Origin: CAILUG01 sp038125665
Lineage (GTDB): Bacteria; Pseudomonadota; Gammaproteobacteria; Pseudomonadales; Pseudohongiellaceae
DNA: 45,128 nt
Reading direction: 5' to 3'
NCBI GenBank assembly: GCA_038125665.1
Contig: JAYPEI010000016.1
Location: forward strand, 1-45,128
Positions 8,309 to 15,616 of this stretch are shown one piece after another (the first letter of the stretch is position 1; every line of letters starts with the position of its first letter). The position numbers were made by a program, and so were the translations under genes. The notes beneath the pieces were generated by a model. The model was not told where the DNA came from and ran no database searches. It was given only the letters and a program-made list of their open reading frames with translations.

Positions 8309-8812
8309 ATGAATTCTTCCTCTTCACGCTTAATTTCTGCAGGCTCTGTTATAATTAATAGCCTGATGGCAACAGCAGTTCTACTAATAACCATACCAAC
8401 TTCTCAGGCCCACCATTCTTTTGCCATGTATAACATGGGAAAAATCACTACATTTACTGGTGTTGTCACTCGTGTAGACCCCAACCCCAACCACCTTCAG
8501 GTTTTCTTTGCTCCAATGAATGAAGACCGAAAAAACGTTGAACGAGATGAAGATGGCGATCCTGTGCTATGGGCTGTTGAAATGGGGGGCTCTGCAATGA
8601 TGGCTCGCGAGGGAATCTCTGTTAACTCCTTCCCTAGAGGAACTGTTTTCAGTATCTCTATGCACCCGTTGAGAAATGGAGAAAATGCTGGAGCGATGGA
8701 AGGTGGACTGTTCCAGTGCCCGGAAAAAACTCCTCCAGCACCAGGTATGCATTGCGACTCTGTGGAAGGTAGCAAGCAATTCTTTGGCAAACCACTCGAG
8801 GCTGAAAAATAA
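8309..8812 (+). CDS. DUF6152 family small secreted protein
   Basis: A 167-residue exported protein of the DUF6152 type. A hydrophobic signal segment ends at SQA, followed at once by the hallmark HHSFAMYN. Next comes the family pattern of a strand plus 'F-x-G-V-V-x-R-V-D-P-N-P-N-H' and, near the end, SISMHPLRNGENAGAMEG. The same HPLRNG/APMRNG block recurs in the second copy at 10668. The ATG at 8309 follows GGGAG and is preferred to the upstream TTG at 8270. The function is unknown; HH and HPLRNG could suggest a metal- or ligand-binding beta-barrel, which is inference. It lies 65 bp after the large secreted protein and 14 bp before the PQQ enzyme, so all three are probably co-transcribed. Confidence 0.8.
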   Translation: MNSSSSRLISAGSVIINSLMATAVLLITIPTSQAHHSFAMYNMGKITTFTGVVTRVDPNPNHLQVFFAPMNEDRKNVERDEDGDPVLWAVEMGGSAMMAREGISVNSFPRGTVFSISMHPLRNGENAGAMEGGLFQCPEKTPPAPGMHCDSVEGSKQFFGKPLEAEK

Positions 8813-8826
8813 TTTAGGCGGCAAAT

Positions 8827-10626
8827 ATGCTGAGAAAGATTCTTCTATGCTCAGCAATGCTGAGCGCAAGTGCACAGGGACAAGCTGAGTTCGGAGCCTC
8901 GTGGACTAGTTATAACAATAGTTTTGATGCACAGCGTTTTTCCTCTCTACAACAAATTAATAAATCAAATGCAAACCAACTTGGTGAAGTATGCAGAGTC
9001 CAAATAGATGGTCCTGCTTCTTTTCATGCAGGACTTGTTGTTAAAGAAGGGATAGTCTACACAGGTACAGCTCGCGAAACATTGGCTCTTGATGCGCGCT
9101 CATGCGAAGTACTCTGGAAATATACTCGGAACCCTGTAGAAGGTGGATTATGCACAGGCTCTAACCGCGGTGTCGCCCTGCTGAACGGCCGAGTCTTCAG
9201 AGGAACATGTGACGGACACCTGATAGCTCTAGATGCGCAAAACGGCGAGGTGCTATGGGATAACCAAATAGCTCTCAGTGAAAAAGGTGAATCTACTTCA
9301 GCTGCACCACTTGCTTGGCAGAATATGGTCTTCATGGGAATTGGCGGCAGTGAACTCGGTGTGCGTGGCCGGGTGCTTGCTTTTGATGCAACCACCGGCA
9401 AAGAACTGTGGCGTTTCAATACGATTCCGATGGGCAAAGAAATCGGTGCTGAAACATGGGAGCGACCTCAAACGGCAAAAACTGGTGGTGGCGGTGTGTG
9501 GGGAGTTATGTCTCTTGACATATCTACTGGTGAACTTTTTGTTCCCGTTGGCAATCCATGGCCAGATATAGATGCCGGTTATCGTCCAGGAAATAATCTT
9601 TTCACCAACTCAATTGTAGTGCTCAATGCATTTACAGGAAATCTTCGTTGGTGGCATCAAGTGGCACCTGCCGACTGGAAAGATCTTGATTTAGTGGCCG
9701 CTCCTACTTTGTATAGAGCTCAGGGTGCCCAAGACTATTTAGCCATCGGAGGTAAAGATGGTTATGTCACAGTAGTTGATCGAGACAGTCGCACGGTTGT
9801 ATTTCGTACCCCTGTTACCACCGTGGAAGACATCTATGACAAACCTAGCAAAGAAGGGACACGCATGTGCCCCGGCTACGCTGGAGGCGTTGAGTGGAAT
9901 GGTGCTGCCTTAGATAAGATAAATGATGCCTTGATTGTTGGCGCTGTCGATATTTGCTTCATAGTCACTTTGGGGGATGCTGTGGAGTACACGCCAGGTA
10001 ATCCAGAGTTTGGCGGCACAATAGAACCAGATGGCCCAACTACAGGCTGGATCACCGCCTTGGATAAACTCACAGGTAATATCCGCTGGCAACATCACAC
10101 GATTGCTCCAGTAGTGGCTGGCATTACTCCAACAGCGGGAGGTGTTACTCTTGCTGGTGACTTAGCTGGTAATTTCTTCGTGTTCGATAGCGCAACAGGC
10201 AATATTCTGCATGAGATGTACCTAGGTGGAGCAATGGCTGGCGGTTTAGTGACTTATGAAATAGACCAGGAGCAATACATCGCTGCCGCAGTCGGAAATA
10301 TTTCTCGTAATGCCTTTGGTGATGCAGGCCTACCCTCTGTGGTAGTCATGAAACTCAGTCCTGAAATGGCTACTAAGATCACCTCATCTGGAAATGATCA
10401 GGTCCAAGGCAGGCAGCTTTATGCCCAAGTCTGCGCTTCGTGTCATGGCTCAGAAGGGAATTTCATCGCCGACCACAGAATATCTAACCTCGCGACAAGA
10501 CAAAGTCTGGCAGAGACAATTGCAATCATTAAAAACCCAGCAGCTCCAATGCCTAAACTCTACCCTAACCTTCTAGATGATGAGGCTATTGAGGCTGTAG
10601 CTAAATTTGTTCACGATTCCCTCTAA
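8827..10626 (+). CDS. PQQ-dependent dehydrogenase with C-terminal cytochrome c, short divergent form
   Basis: Periplasmic quinohaemoprotein, 599 residues. The signal peptide runs to about residue 18-20. Propeller repeats include ALDAQNGEVLWDN (134-146) and AFDATTGKELWRF (185-197), and GSELGVRG (174-181) gives the PQQ/metal Glu. The catalytic block aligns without gaps to that of the 4456 enzyme as PADWKDLD (281-288), so Asp286 and Asp288 form another D-x-D pair. The C-terminal haem has CASCH (536-540) and an axial Met575 in APMPKLYP. The usual vicinal Cys-Cys is not kept: the site reads GGLCTGSNRG with one Cys (109), although Cys56, 93 and 128 are near. It is shorter than typical type II enzymes and is last in its train, directly before the strong terminator at 10632. 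Confidence 0.88.
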   Translation: MLRKILLCSAMLSASAQGQAEFGASWTSYNNSFDAQRFSSLQQINKSNANQLGEVCRVQIDGPASFHAGLVVKEGIVYTGTARETLALDARSCEVLWKYTRNPVEGGLCTGSNRGVALLNGRVFRGTCDGHLIALDAQNGEVLWDNQIALSEKGESTSAAPLAWQNMVFMGIGGSELGVRGRVLAFDATTGKELWRFNTIPMGKEIGAETWERPQTAKTGGGGVWGVMSLDISTGELFVPVGNPWPDIDAGYRPGNNLFTNSIVVLNAFTGNLRWWHQVAPADWKDLDLVAAPTLYRAQGAQDYLAIGGKDGYVTVVDRDSRTVVFRTPVTTVEDIYDKPSKEGTRMCPGYAGGVEWNGAALDKINDALIVGAVDICFIVTLGDAVEYTPGNPEFGGTIEPDGPTTGWITALDKLTGNIRWQHHTIAPVVAGITPTAGGVTLAGDLAGNFFVFDSATGNILHEMYLGGAMAGGLVTYEIDQEQYIAAAVGNISRNAFGDAGLPSVVVMKLSPEMATKITSSGNDQVQGRQLYAQVCASCHGSEGNFIADHRISNLATRQSLAETIAIIKNPAAPMPKLYPNLLDDEAIEAVAKFVHDSL

Positions 10627-10631
10627 AAAAG

Positions 10632-10658
10632 AAACCGCCTTTTGGCGGTTTTTTTTCT
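10632..10658. terminator. Strong bidirectional rho-independent terminator
   Basis: AAACCGCC (10632-10639), a TTTT loop and GGCGGTTT (10644-10651), followed by a run of T. The complementary A-run on the left gives a U-tract for reverse transcripts too. It separates the convergent PQQ enzyme (ends 10626) and DUF6152 gene (ends 10668), so it closes both gene trains. Confidence 0.92.
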
Positions 10659-10667
10659 TAGTCCTCA

Positions 10668-11057
10668 TTAATCTGCTGCTGTAACTCGACCGATCTCTTC
10701 ACCTTGAGGGGTTCGTAGTGCGGTTACATAGCCTCCATCCTCACCATTACGCATCGGTGCGATACGTATGGTGACTGAGTCACCCACTGTAAACATATCA
10801 GGCAGTAGTCCCTGTCTACGCATATTGTTTCTACTATGCCCTTCAAAAGTAATATCACGAGTTCCTTTAGAATCAGCAACCTCAAGCACAAGATGCATGT
10901 GTGGATTAGCAAACCGTACTGTAGCAACCTTACCCTCAATGAGGACTGTATTCATGAAGTCAAATTGTGCAGCAGAATGGTGTGCATAACCCGTACTTGC
11001 AGACACACTAGCTCCTAAAAGGCTCAGTGTTAATAGCGGATGCATAATGAATTTCAT
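10668..11057 (-). CDS. DUF6152 family small secreted protein (second copy)
   Basis: A 129-residue exported protein with a signal peptide (basic MKF, hydrophobic LLTLSLLGASVSAS) ending at GYA and then HHSAAQFDF, the DUF6152 start. The middle GKVATVRFANPHMHLVLEV is the typical 'G-x-V-x-x-x-x-x-x-N-P-H-x-x-L' strand pair. The C-terminal IAPMRNGEDGGYVTAL parallels HPLRNGENAGAMEG of the 8309 protein. The two copies are clearly diverged. An AAGGAAC site precedes the ATG. It is the last gene of the reverse train that begins with the flavoprotein at 15144 and is 30 bp after the 11088 gene. The function is unknown. Confidence 0.82.
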   Translation of the reverse strand: MKFIMHPLLTLSLLGASVSASTGYAHHSAAQFDFMNTVLIEGKVATVRFANPHMHLVLEVADSKGTRDITFEGHSRNNMRRQGLLPDMFTVGDSVTIRIAPMRNGEDGGYVTALRTPQGEEIGRVTAAD

Positions 11058-11087
11058 AATAGTGTTCCTTAAATTAATATCAAAGCT

Positions 11088-11855
11088 TTACTCTTGTACC
11101 ATTTCGAGTTCGGCTTCTTCATACAGTTCTGACATTTCATCCAGCCACTTAGGCTCTGAGCATTCATAAGTCAGCACATGATAGTCTTGCATTTCCTGCC
11201 AGCGCTTTGTGGTCTCAAAGGGTTCATTTAGCCAAAGAGGGTCTGTCATCACCATTTCTGCCACAAGGACCTTCAACCCATCTTCAGTAGGTTCACCATA
11301 ATAGTACTCTTCACGTATGGTGGCTGCTGCTGAGTGAGGATAACGGGAGTCTACCTGCGTTTTTAGGCGACTGGTTTCAACAATAAGATGGTCACCTTCC
11401 CAAAACGCTGTAGAGTAGCCATTGCGCTCTGGGAAAAAGGTCGCAGGATCACGGATTTCATCTCCCAGATAAATACGACGAATTTCATTGTGAGCTTCAT
11501 AAATAACAAATAACTGATCCTCTCGCTGAATAATCTCCATAGGATAGCCACCAGAACCTAGCATGGATCCAGGCATTCCATAACCCACGCAAGAGTTGCC
11601 AGCACCATGATTTGTGCCTTCTGTCACAGTGCGAAAATCGCTTGCGGCCTTTACAGCAACCTCTTTATAACTTGGTTGATCAGCAGTTCCCATGAAGCGA
11701 CCAGCGCCGCCAGCTGGGCGATAAACAGTCCATGCCCCTGAAAAGTCAGGTCGGGCGTATACTTTTTCAGTGATCATAGAGGTCATTATTACATAACACA
11801 CGAATGCCACTGCAACATAGGTTTTCGATCTTATTGGGAAAACTCCTCTTTTCAT
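11088..11855 (-). CDS. Secreted protein of unknown function, related in layout to the 6849 protein
   Basis: About 255 residues from the ATG at 11855, chosen because AGAGAGGA lies just upstream; the longer frame to 11909 lacks a site. A signal peptide ends at VYA, followed by RPDFSGAWTVYRP, the common 'x-x-D-F-S-G-x-W' opening of this secreted family. Further blocks are CVGYGMPG, VIYEAHNEIRRIYLGDE, the core GYSTAFWEGDHLIVETSRL and a MTDPLWLNEPF strand pair, ending with YECSEPKW. The order Cys-x-x-G-x-P / R-R-I-Y-L / G-x-S-x-x-F-W-E-G-D-x-L-I-V-x-T matches the second half of the 6849 protein. Both therefore probably belong to one beta-rich family linked to DUF6152. No catalytic set is recognised. 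Confidence 0.75.
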   Translation of the reverse strand: MKRGVFPIRSKTYVAVAFVCYVIMTSMITEKVYARPDFSGAWTVYRPAGGAGRFMGTADQPSYKEVAVKAASDFRTVTEGTNHGAGNSCVGYGMPGSMLGSGGYPMEIIQREDQLFVIYEAHNEIRRIYLGDEIRDPATFFPERNGYSTAFWEGDHLIVETSRLKTQVDSRYPHSAAATIREEYYYGEPTEDGLKVLVAEMVMTDPLWLNEPFETTKRWQEMQDYHVLTYECSEPKWLDEMSELYEEAELEMVQE

Positions 11856-12111
11856 GCCATCCTCTCTTTGACTACAGCAACGTTGTATCGAATGATCTGT
11901 ATTAGCCAAGGGTAAACTTGGACTTTTTATTTGACGATCTTATGTCAGCTTCATAAATAGCATGGAAGCACATTAATTTAATCACCTGGCTCGACAGTAA
12001 ATCATTTGATTGAAGCAATAAAGTTCAAGCTATCGTAACAAAGGTAGTCTCTAAATATTGACGTGGCCGATAAGCTACAATAGTTTTTGCTATTTGTCTT
12101 GATTGTTTTTT

Positions 12112-12801
12112 CTATAGGACTGCGTAATAGCGTACAGTGTTTCCGGCTTCTTTGCGTTTTCCAATTCCTACGATCACATGACGCATTAACCAATCGTATT
12201 TCCCGGTTTCACATTCAAAAGTGGGATTCGCGCGTAAGTAATATTCACTCTCATCTACGACAGGTCCACCTTCGAAAATCCATGCTCGAATTTTGGTCAT
12301 AGTATCAGTGTACCTACCCCACAAGTACCCTTTGTTATGAAGCATGACAAGAGTGCCATCATCGGTTTCCAACATGTAACGCGCATCAAAGCTAAGCACA
12401 TCATCAGGACGAAATAATGCGTAGTCTCCACCGCTATTAGGAACAGCAAGACCATTCATATAAGGCCCTGTTATAGTTCCACTATCTAAGTAAACTGCTC
12501 CTCGCCCTGCCCCACTTGGCATTTTATTGATGTTTTGTACCCGAGTGAAATTTAAATCGATATCAAATAGCCATTCGAGACGAGGTTCGTCAAATTTGGA
12601 ATATCCCTCAAAGGGACTGAGAAGCTGAGAGGTTTCCATGTCTTTAGTGGTACCCTCTTGTCCGGTAACATAAGTGCCAGCTACTGTCTGGCTATTAGCC
12701 TGTCCCATAGCAGATGGAGCAGTTGAGCCATCCAGCGCTCCTAAAGCAAGCGCCCCAGCACCCATTGATCCGATTTCAGTCAGCAGATCTCTACGTTTCA
12801 T
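12112..12801 (-). CDS. DUF3237 family protein with Tat-like signal
   Basis: A 229-residue protein starting MKRRDLLTEIGSMGAGALALG, a twin-arginine-like export signal. The body from about residue 70 follows the DUF3237 pattern: LEWLFDIDLNFTRV, an AGRGAVYLDSGTITGPYMNG block, a GGDYALFRPDDVLSFDARYMLET block, TDDGTLVMLHNKGYLWGR, and the terminal FECETGKYDWLMRHVIVGIGKR. DUF3237 proteins are small beta-barrels of unknown activity that often accompany oxidoreductases for aromatic compounds. It is in the flavoprotein train, 29 bp after the 12831 gene. Because it carries an export signal and sits with periplasmic enzymes, it is probably periplasmic and folded before export. Confidence 0.85.
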   Translation of the reverse strand: MKRRDLLTEIGSMGAGALALGALDGSTAPSAMGQANSQTVAGTYVTGQEGTTKDMETSQLLSPFEGYSKFDEPRLEWLFDIDLNFTRVQNINKMPSGAGRGAVYLDSGTITGPYMNGLAVPNSGGDYALFRPDDVLSFDARYMLETDDGTLVMLHNKGYLWGRYTDTMTKIRAWIFEGGPVVDESEYYLRANPTFECETGKYDWLMRHVIVGIGKRKEAGNTVRYYAVL

Positions 12802-12830
12802 AATCTTTCTCTTAATTTTTTTCTATTTTT

Positions 12831-13253
12831 TTAACAAATCAACCAATTGAAAATATTACCTTGAACTGCTATTTCCGTCTCATTTAACTCCCTTCCCAGA
12901 ACCAATCGTCGCTCTTCAGCTGCAAGACCTTTTAGTAGAAAGTAATCATCCCAATGTCCTTGACCAATGAGCACCTTACCCTCTCGATAATGTTTTCTCA
13001 GTTGCTGACGCCACTGGATCACCATATCGCCTTGTAGTGCTAGCACAGATAAACCCTGGTGCTGCCAACTTGCAGCAAAATAATCAGCATTAGGTAATTC
13101 CGGACGATAAACTACCACAGCATTTTTGCCTTTGACCCACTCTTTGGTCATTGGATCAAGGACTGCAAAAGTTGATGCAAGAGGGGTATTCACTGCTACA
13201 GGCATTGTTAGTATTGCCGTCATAAAGTCACGACGATGTATGAAATCAGTCAT
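12831..13253 (-). CDS. Small Tat-exported protein of unknown function
   Basis: Not recognised. The 140-residue product starts MTDFIHRRDFMTAILTMPVA, a good Tat motif (R-R-D-F-M) followed by a weak hydrophobic stretch. The remainder contains VVVYRPELPNADYFAASWQHQ, then VIQWRQQLRKHY and a Trp/Asp-rich IGQGHWDDYFLLKGLA, ending IFNWLIC with a lone Cys. Its ATG overlaps the TGA of the cytochrome gene (ATGA), with GGAAGGAG upstream, so translation is coupled to the flavoprotein/cytochrome pair. That context suggests an accessory or maturation factor of the flavoprotein complex, which is inference only. Confidence 0.7.
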   Translation of the reverse strand: MTDFIHRRDFMTAILTMPVAVNTPLASTFAVLDPMTKEWVKGKNAVVVYRPELPNADYFAASWQHQGLSVLALQGDMVIQWRQQLRKHYREGKVLIGQGHWDDYFLLKGLAAEERRLVLGRELNETEIAVQGNIFNWLIC

Positions 13254-13594
13254 AAGACTCCTTCCTCATCTTTAGTAAGATGTTTAATAATCATCTCCAA
13301 CTGCTCATCAGAAACCTCACCACGACTGAGCGGAAACATGTTGTTATACCCTTGGCGCACAACAGTACGAATAAATTGCCCAGACAAATTGTCACGATTT
13401 TCGAGTAATGCCTGCGCTCCCTCGTAACGTCTACCTAAGATCACTGACCCCATACCCATGGCGCGATGGCACATACCACATTTTTCACCAAATATACCTT
13501 CTGGGCTAATTTTTGCTGTGTTTTCCCAATCAGCCTGAACACTAAAAATGGTAAATGACAGTAGTGTTGCCAACGCAATTTGACTTTTCGTCAT
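13250..13594 (-). CDS. Small monohaem cytochrome c, partner of the flavoprotein
   Basis: A 114-residue exported cytochrome c. The signal peptide ends at about SVQA|D (residue 21). The haem motif is CGMCH (39-43), and the axial Met is probably Met86 in RQGYNNMFPLSRGEVSD, the typical late position for class I cytochromes. Size and layout match the cytochrome subunit of 4-cresol dehydrogenase (PchC) and of eugenol hydroxylase, which take electrons from the flavin subunit. The start at 13594 is chosen because the ATG overlaps the TGA of the flavoprotein gene (ATGA) with AGAGGAGG before it; the longer frame to 13621 has no such site. The overlap implies coupled synthesis at matched levels. Confidence 0.88.
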   Translation of the reverse strand: MTKSQIALATLLSFTIFSVQADWENTAKISPEGIFGEKCGMCHRAMGMGSVILGRRYEGAQALLENRDNLSGQFIRTVVRQGYNNMFPLSRGEVSDEQLEMIIKHLTKDEEGVL

Positions 13595-15144
13595 ACCTTG
13601 CCTCCTCTGGCTGAACCCCAAATTCCACTCTTACCAGGTGCTATGATACCCTTAGGGTCCAAAGCATCTTTTACCCGGTCATTCCAACGCATTTGTGCAT
13701 GATTGTTAAAATCCATCGAACTCGCAATAAGATCCATGTAAGAAATATGTGCTCTATATTCCGCATATCGCTCTTTTTTTGCATCTTCATACAAAGCATG
13801 AAAAAACTGCTCAACACGATTAACCATTTCCGGGTTATCTTTGTTAAATAATACCTGATTCACATTGGTGATATGCCTTTCAGCCAGGGCAAAGGAGCCG
13901 TGGTAATCCATTCCGAACTCTTTATAGCGTTGATAGGTTCTTTTAAACTGTGCTAACGCCAGATCGCCATTTTGTGGCAAGGCAGGAGAGAAGCCTAGAT
14001 GTCTTCCTCTACCTCCATGCCAACCGGCATTAGCCAGAGGAAAAGTAATTGGAACACCTGAAGTGGGCTGCATTTCACGAACCTCTCCTTCTCTCCAGAT
14101 TCCACGTCGCATAGGGTAATCTGTTTTTTGGGCGAATGTCCGCTGAATGACATCTGCAGTCGCCTGAGTAATTTCTTCTGGCCCATAGAGACGCAGATTT
14201 ATACTCCACCATCCTAGATTAAATTGCTTTCTAATGGCATCAATCACCTCATCTGGTAAAGCCCCATCACCATCGTACCAATCCGTTCTTGCAGTGAGTA
14301 CAGCCGCAGCTCTTAACCAGTTACCGATCGAGGGATTTTGTTGTATTAATCCACTGCGGCGCATAGGCGCCAAAGTATCAATAGCCCAAGCTAAATCATC
14401 TGCCTGATCGAGCTCCATATCGAGGTTCACAATGGTTTCCGGCTTCGGCATAAGCCACATACCCATCTTGACAACGATACCAAAATTAGACTGTACAAAC
14501 ATTTGTTCCCAATTGGGACCAAAGCCGTAAGGGTGTAGATTGAAGCTTGGAGAGTTCGCCATGGCTCCCATACCTGTTCGTAATAAGTCGCCATCTGGCA
14601 TCACCACCTCCATGCCACAAAGCTTATCTGCATGGTCGCCATAAGGTGTATAACCTACTCCACGATCGAGGGCATTACCGATGACAGATCCCCAGCTGTT
14701 TCCTATGGGTGAGATCCAGTAAGGAATATCATGTTGTTCAACAAAATCGAAAAGATCATAAAAACCAACTCCCGGCTCCAATAAGACCACACCATTTTCT
14801 GCATCCATCTGAATTTTTTTCATACGAGATAAATCCAGCACAACAGCACCAGACAAGACTGGAGCAGCTGAACCATACCCGAAGTTTTTACCTCGACTGA
14901 TGGGCCATAATGGCAGATTATGTTCATTAGCCAGGCGGACAATAGCCTGCACTTCCTCTGCACTGGCAGGTGCTACTGCTGCAGAGGGAATGTGGGCCTC
15001 TTCATCAAACCCGAAATGATCTAGGTAAGTATCTCGATCGGCATCTGAATTAAAAACCCATTCTTGACCAACTTCGGAAGCAAAATCAGACATGGCGCGA
15101 TTAAATTGGGCTTCATTAAGCCCCGGTGGAAGTACTAGACGCAT
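13591..15144 (-). CDS. FAD-linked oxidoreductase of the vanillyl-alcohol oxidase / 4-cresol dehydrogenase family
   Basis: A 517-residue flavoprotein that oxidises para-substituted phenols or related alcohols. The FAD-binding PP-loop is PISRGKNFGYG (81-91). The segment GSVIGNALDRGVGYTPYGDH (152-171) and MEVVMPDGDLLRTGMGAM are near-diagnostic for the VAO/PCMH family, as is the C-terminal DPKGIIAPGKSGIW. His382 in GRGRHLGFSP falls at the position of the VAO histidine (His422) that carries covalent FAD, while the tyrosine used by 4-cresol dehydrogenase is absent. At the VAO Asp170 position the sequence is PIGNSWGS, closer to the PCMH pattern. No signal peptide is visible, so export could depend on the partner. 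It is first in the reverse train and overlaps the cytochrome gene by 4 bp. Confidence 0.92.
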   Translation of the reverse strand: MRLVLPPGLNEAQFNRAMSDFASEVGQEWVFNSDADRDTYLDHFGFDEEAHIPSAAVAPASAEEVQAIVRLANEHNLPLWPISRGKNFGYGSAAPVLSGAVVLDLSRMKKIQMDAENGVVLLEPGVGFYDLFDFVEQHDIPYWISPIGNSWGSVIGNALDRGVGYTPYGDHADKLCGMEVVMPDGDLLRTGMGAMANSPSFNLHPYGFGPNWEQMFVQSNFGIVVKMGMWLMPKPETIVNLDMELDQADDLAWAIDTLAPMRRSGLIQQNPSIGNWLRAAAVLTARTDWYDGDGALPDEVIDAIRKQFNLGWWSINLRLYGPEEITQATADVIQRTFAQKTDYPMRRGIWREGEVREMQPTSGVPITFPLANAGWHGGRGRHLGFSPALPQNGDLALAQFKRTYQRYKEFGMDYHGSFALAERHITNVNQVLFNKDNPEMVNRVEQFFHALYEDAKKERYAEYRAHISYMDLIASSMDFNNHAQMRWNDRVKDALDPKGIIAPGKSGIWGSARGGKV

Positions 15145-15262
15145 ACTACTCTCACTCTTGTAATTGGCTATTTATTTTTTATGATTGATTAACTTGTTTA
15201 TTCTTAGTCGATGTCCATTATAGGGTCCTCTTGTAAAAAAATGTCAACTTTCCCCTCAGACT

Positions 15263-15324
15263 TAATTTCATACTTTTTGGTAGCTAATAGATGATTGTTC
15301 TTTGAACAATTCTAATTTCATACT
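15263..15324. repeat. 12-bp direct repeat (TAATTTCATACT), two copies 50 bp apart
   Basis: Copies at 15263-15274 and 15313-15324 are identical. The start-to-start distance is 50 bp, close to five helical turns. They bracket the palindrome at 15294-15310. Placement in a divergent promoter region suggests regulator half-sites. Confidence 0.6.
15294..15310. promoter_or_regulatory. Perfect palindrome ATTGTTC-TTT-GAACAAT (putative operator)
   Basis: A 7-3-7 perfect inverted repeat, the size expected for a dimeric helix-turn-helix regulator. It lies in the divergent region upstream of the flavoprotein and PVA-dehydrogenase-like genes. No regulator gene is present nearby. Confidence 0.5.
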
Positions 15325-15616
15325 AATCCAAGGCTATCATGAGTAAGTTATTGACTTAAAAAATACAACTAATAACCCAATAAACCACAACAGTCTGATA
15401 GAAAAACATTCTCACCACTTTTTCCTTCAGATTCTTAATCTAATAGTCCTGATTACACTTTCCTAGCACTTACTTGAAAACGGCTGTGCTAGTTGAGTGA
15501 TTTAATAACACTAAAAGAAACCTCTAAGTCGTCTCCGACTATGCCTAAACTTTCTAGACAAACCAGGGTAAGTTTGAGCTAGAATCTATACATTAGAGAT
15601 AAAATTAGGAACACTT

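Larger units (their letters stand above)
15145..15616. other. 472-bp AT-rich divergent intergenic region with repeats
   Basis: No gene is seen. This region separates the divergent flavoprotein (starts 15144) and PVA-dehydrogenase-like (starts 15617) genes and must hold both promoters. A 12-bp direct repeat flanks a perfect palindrome at 15263-15324. A TATACA at 15587-15592 is a possible -10 for the forward gene, without a clear -35. Confidence 0.6.

Noticed and set aside
11906..11932. CCAAG-GGTAAA-CTTGG followed by a T-rich run on the forward strand
   Set aside because: It points forward while the genes around it run in reverse; the stem is 5 bp and it is probably chance.
15530..15543. AGTCG-TCTC-CGACT hairpin before the PVA-dehydrogenase-like gene
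   Set aside because: The 5-bp stem has no T-run and lies in the promoter region; too short to call.
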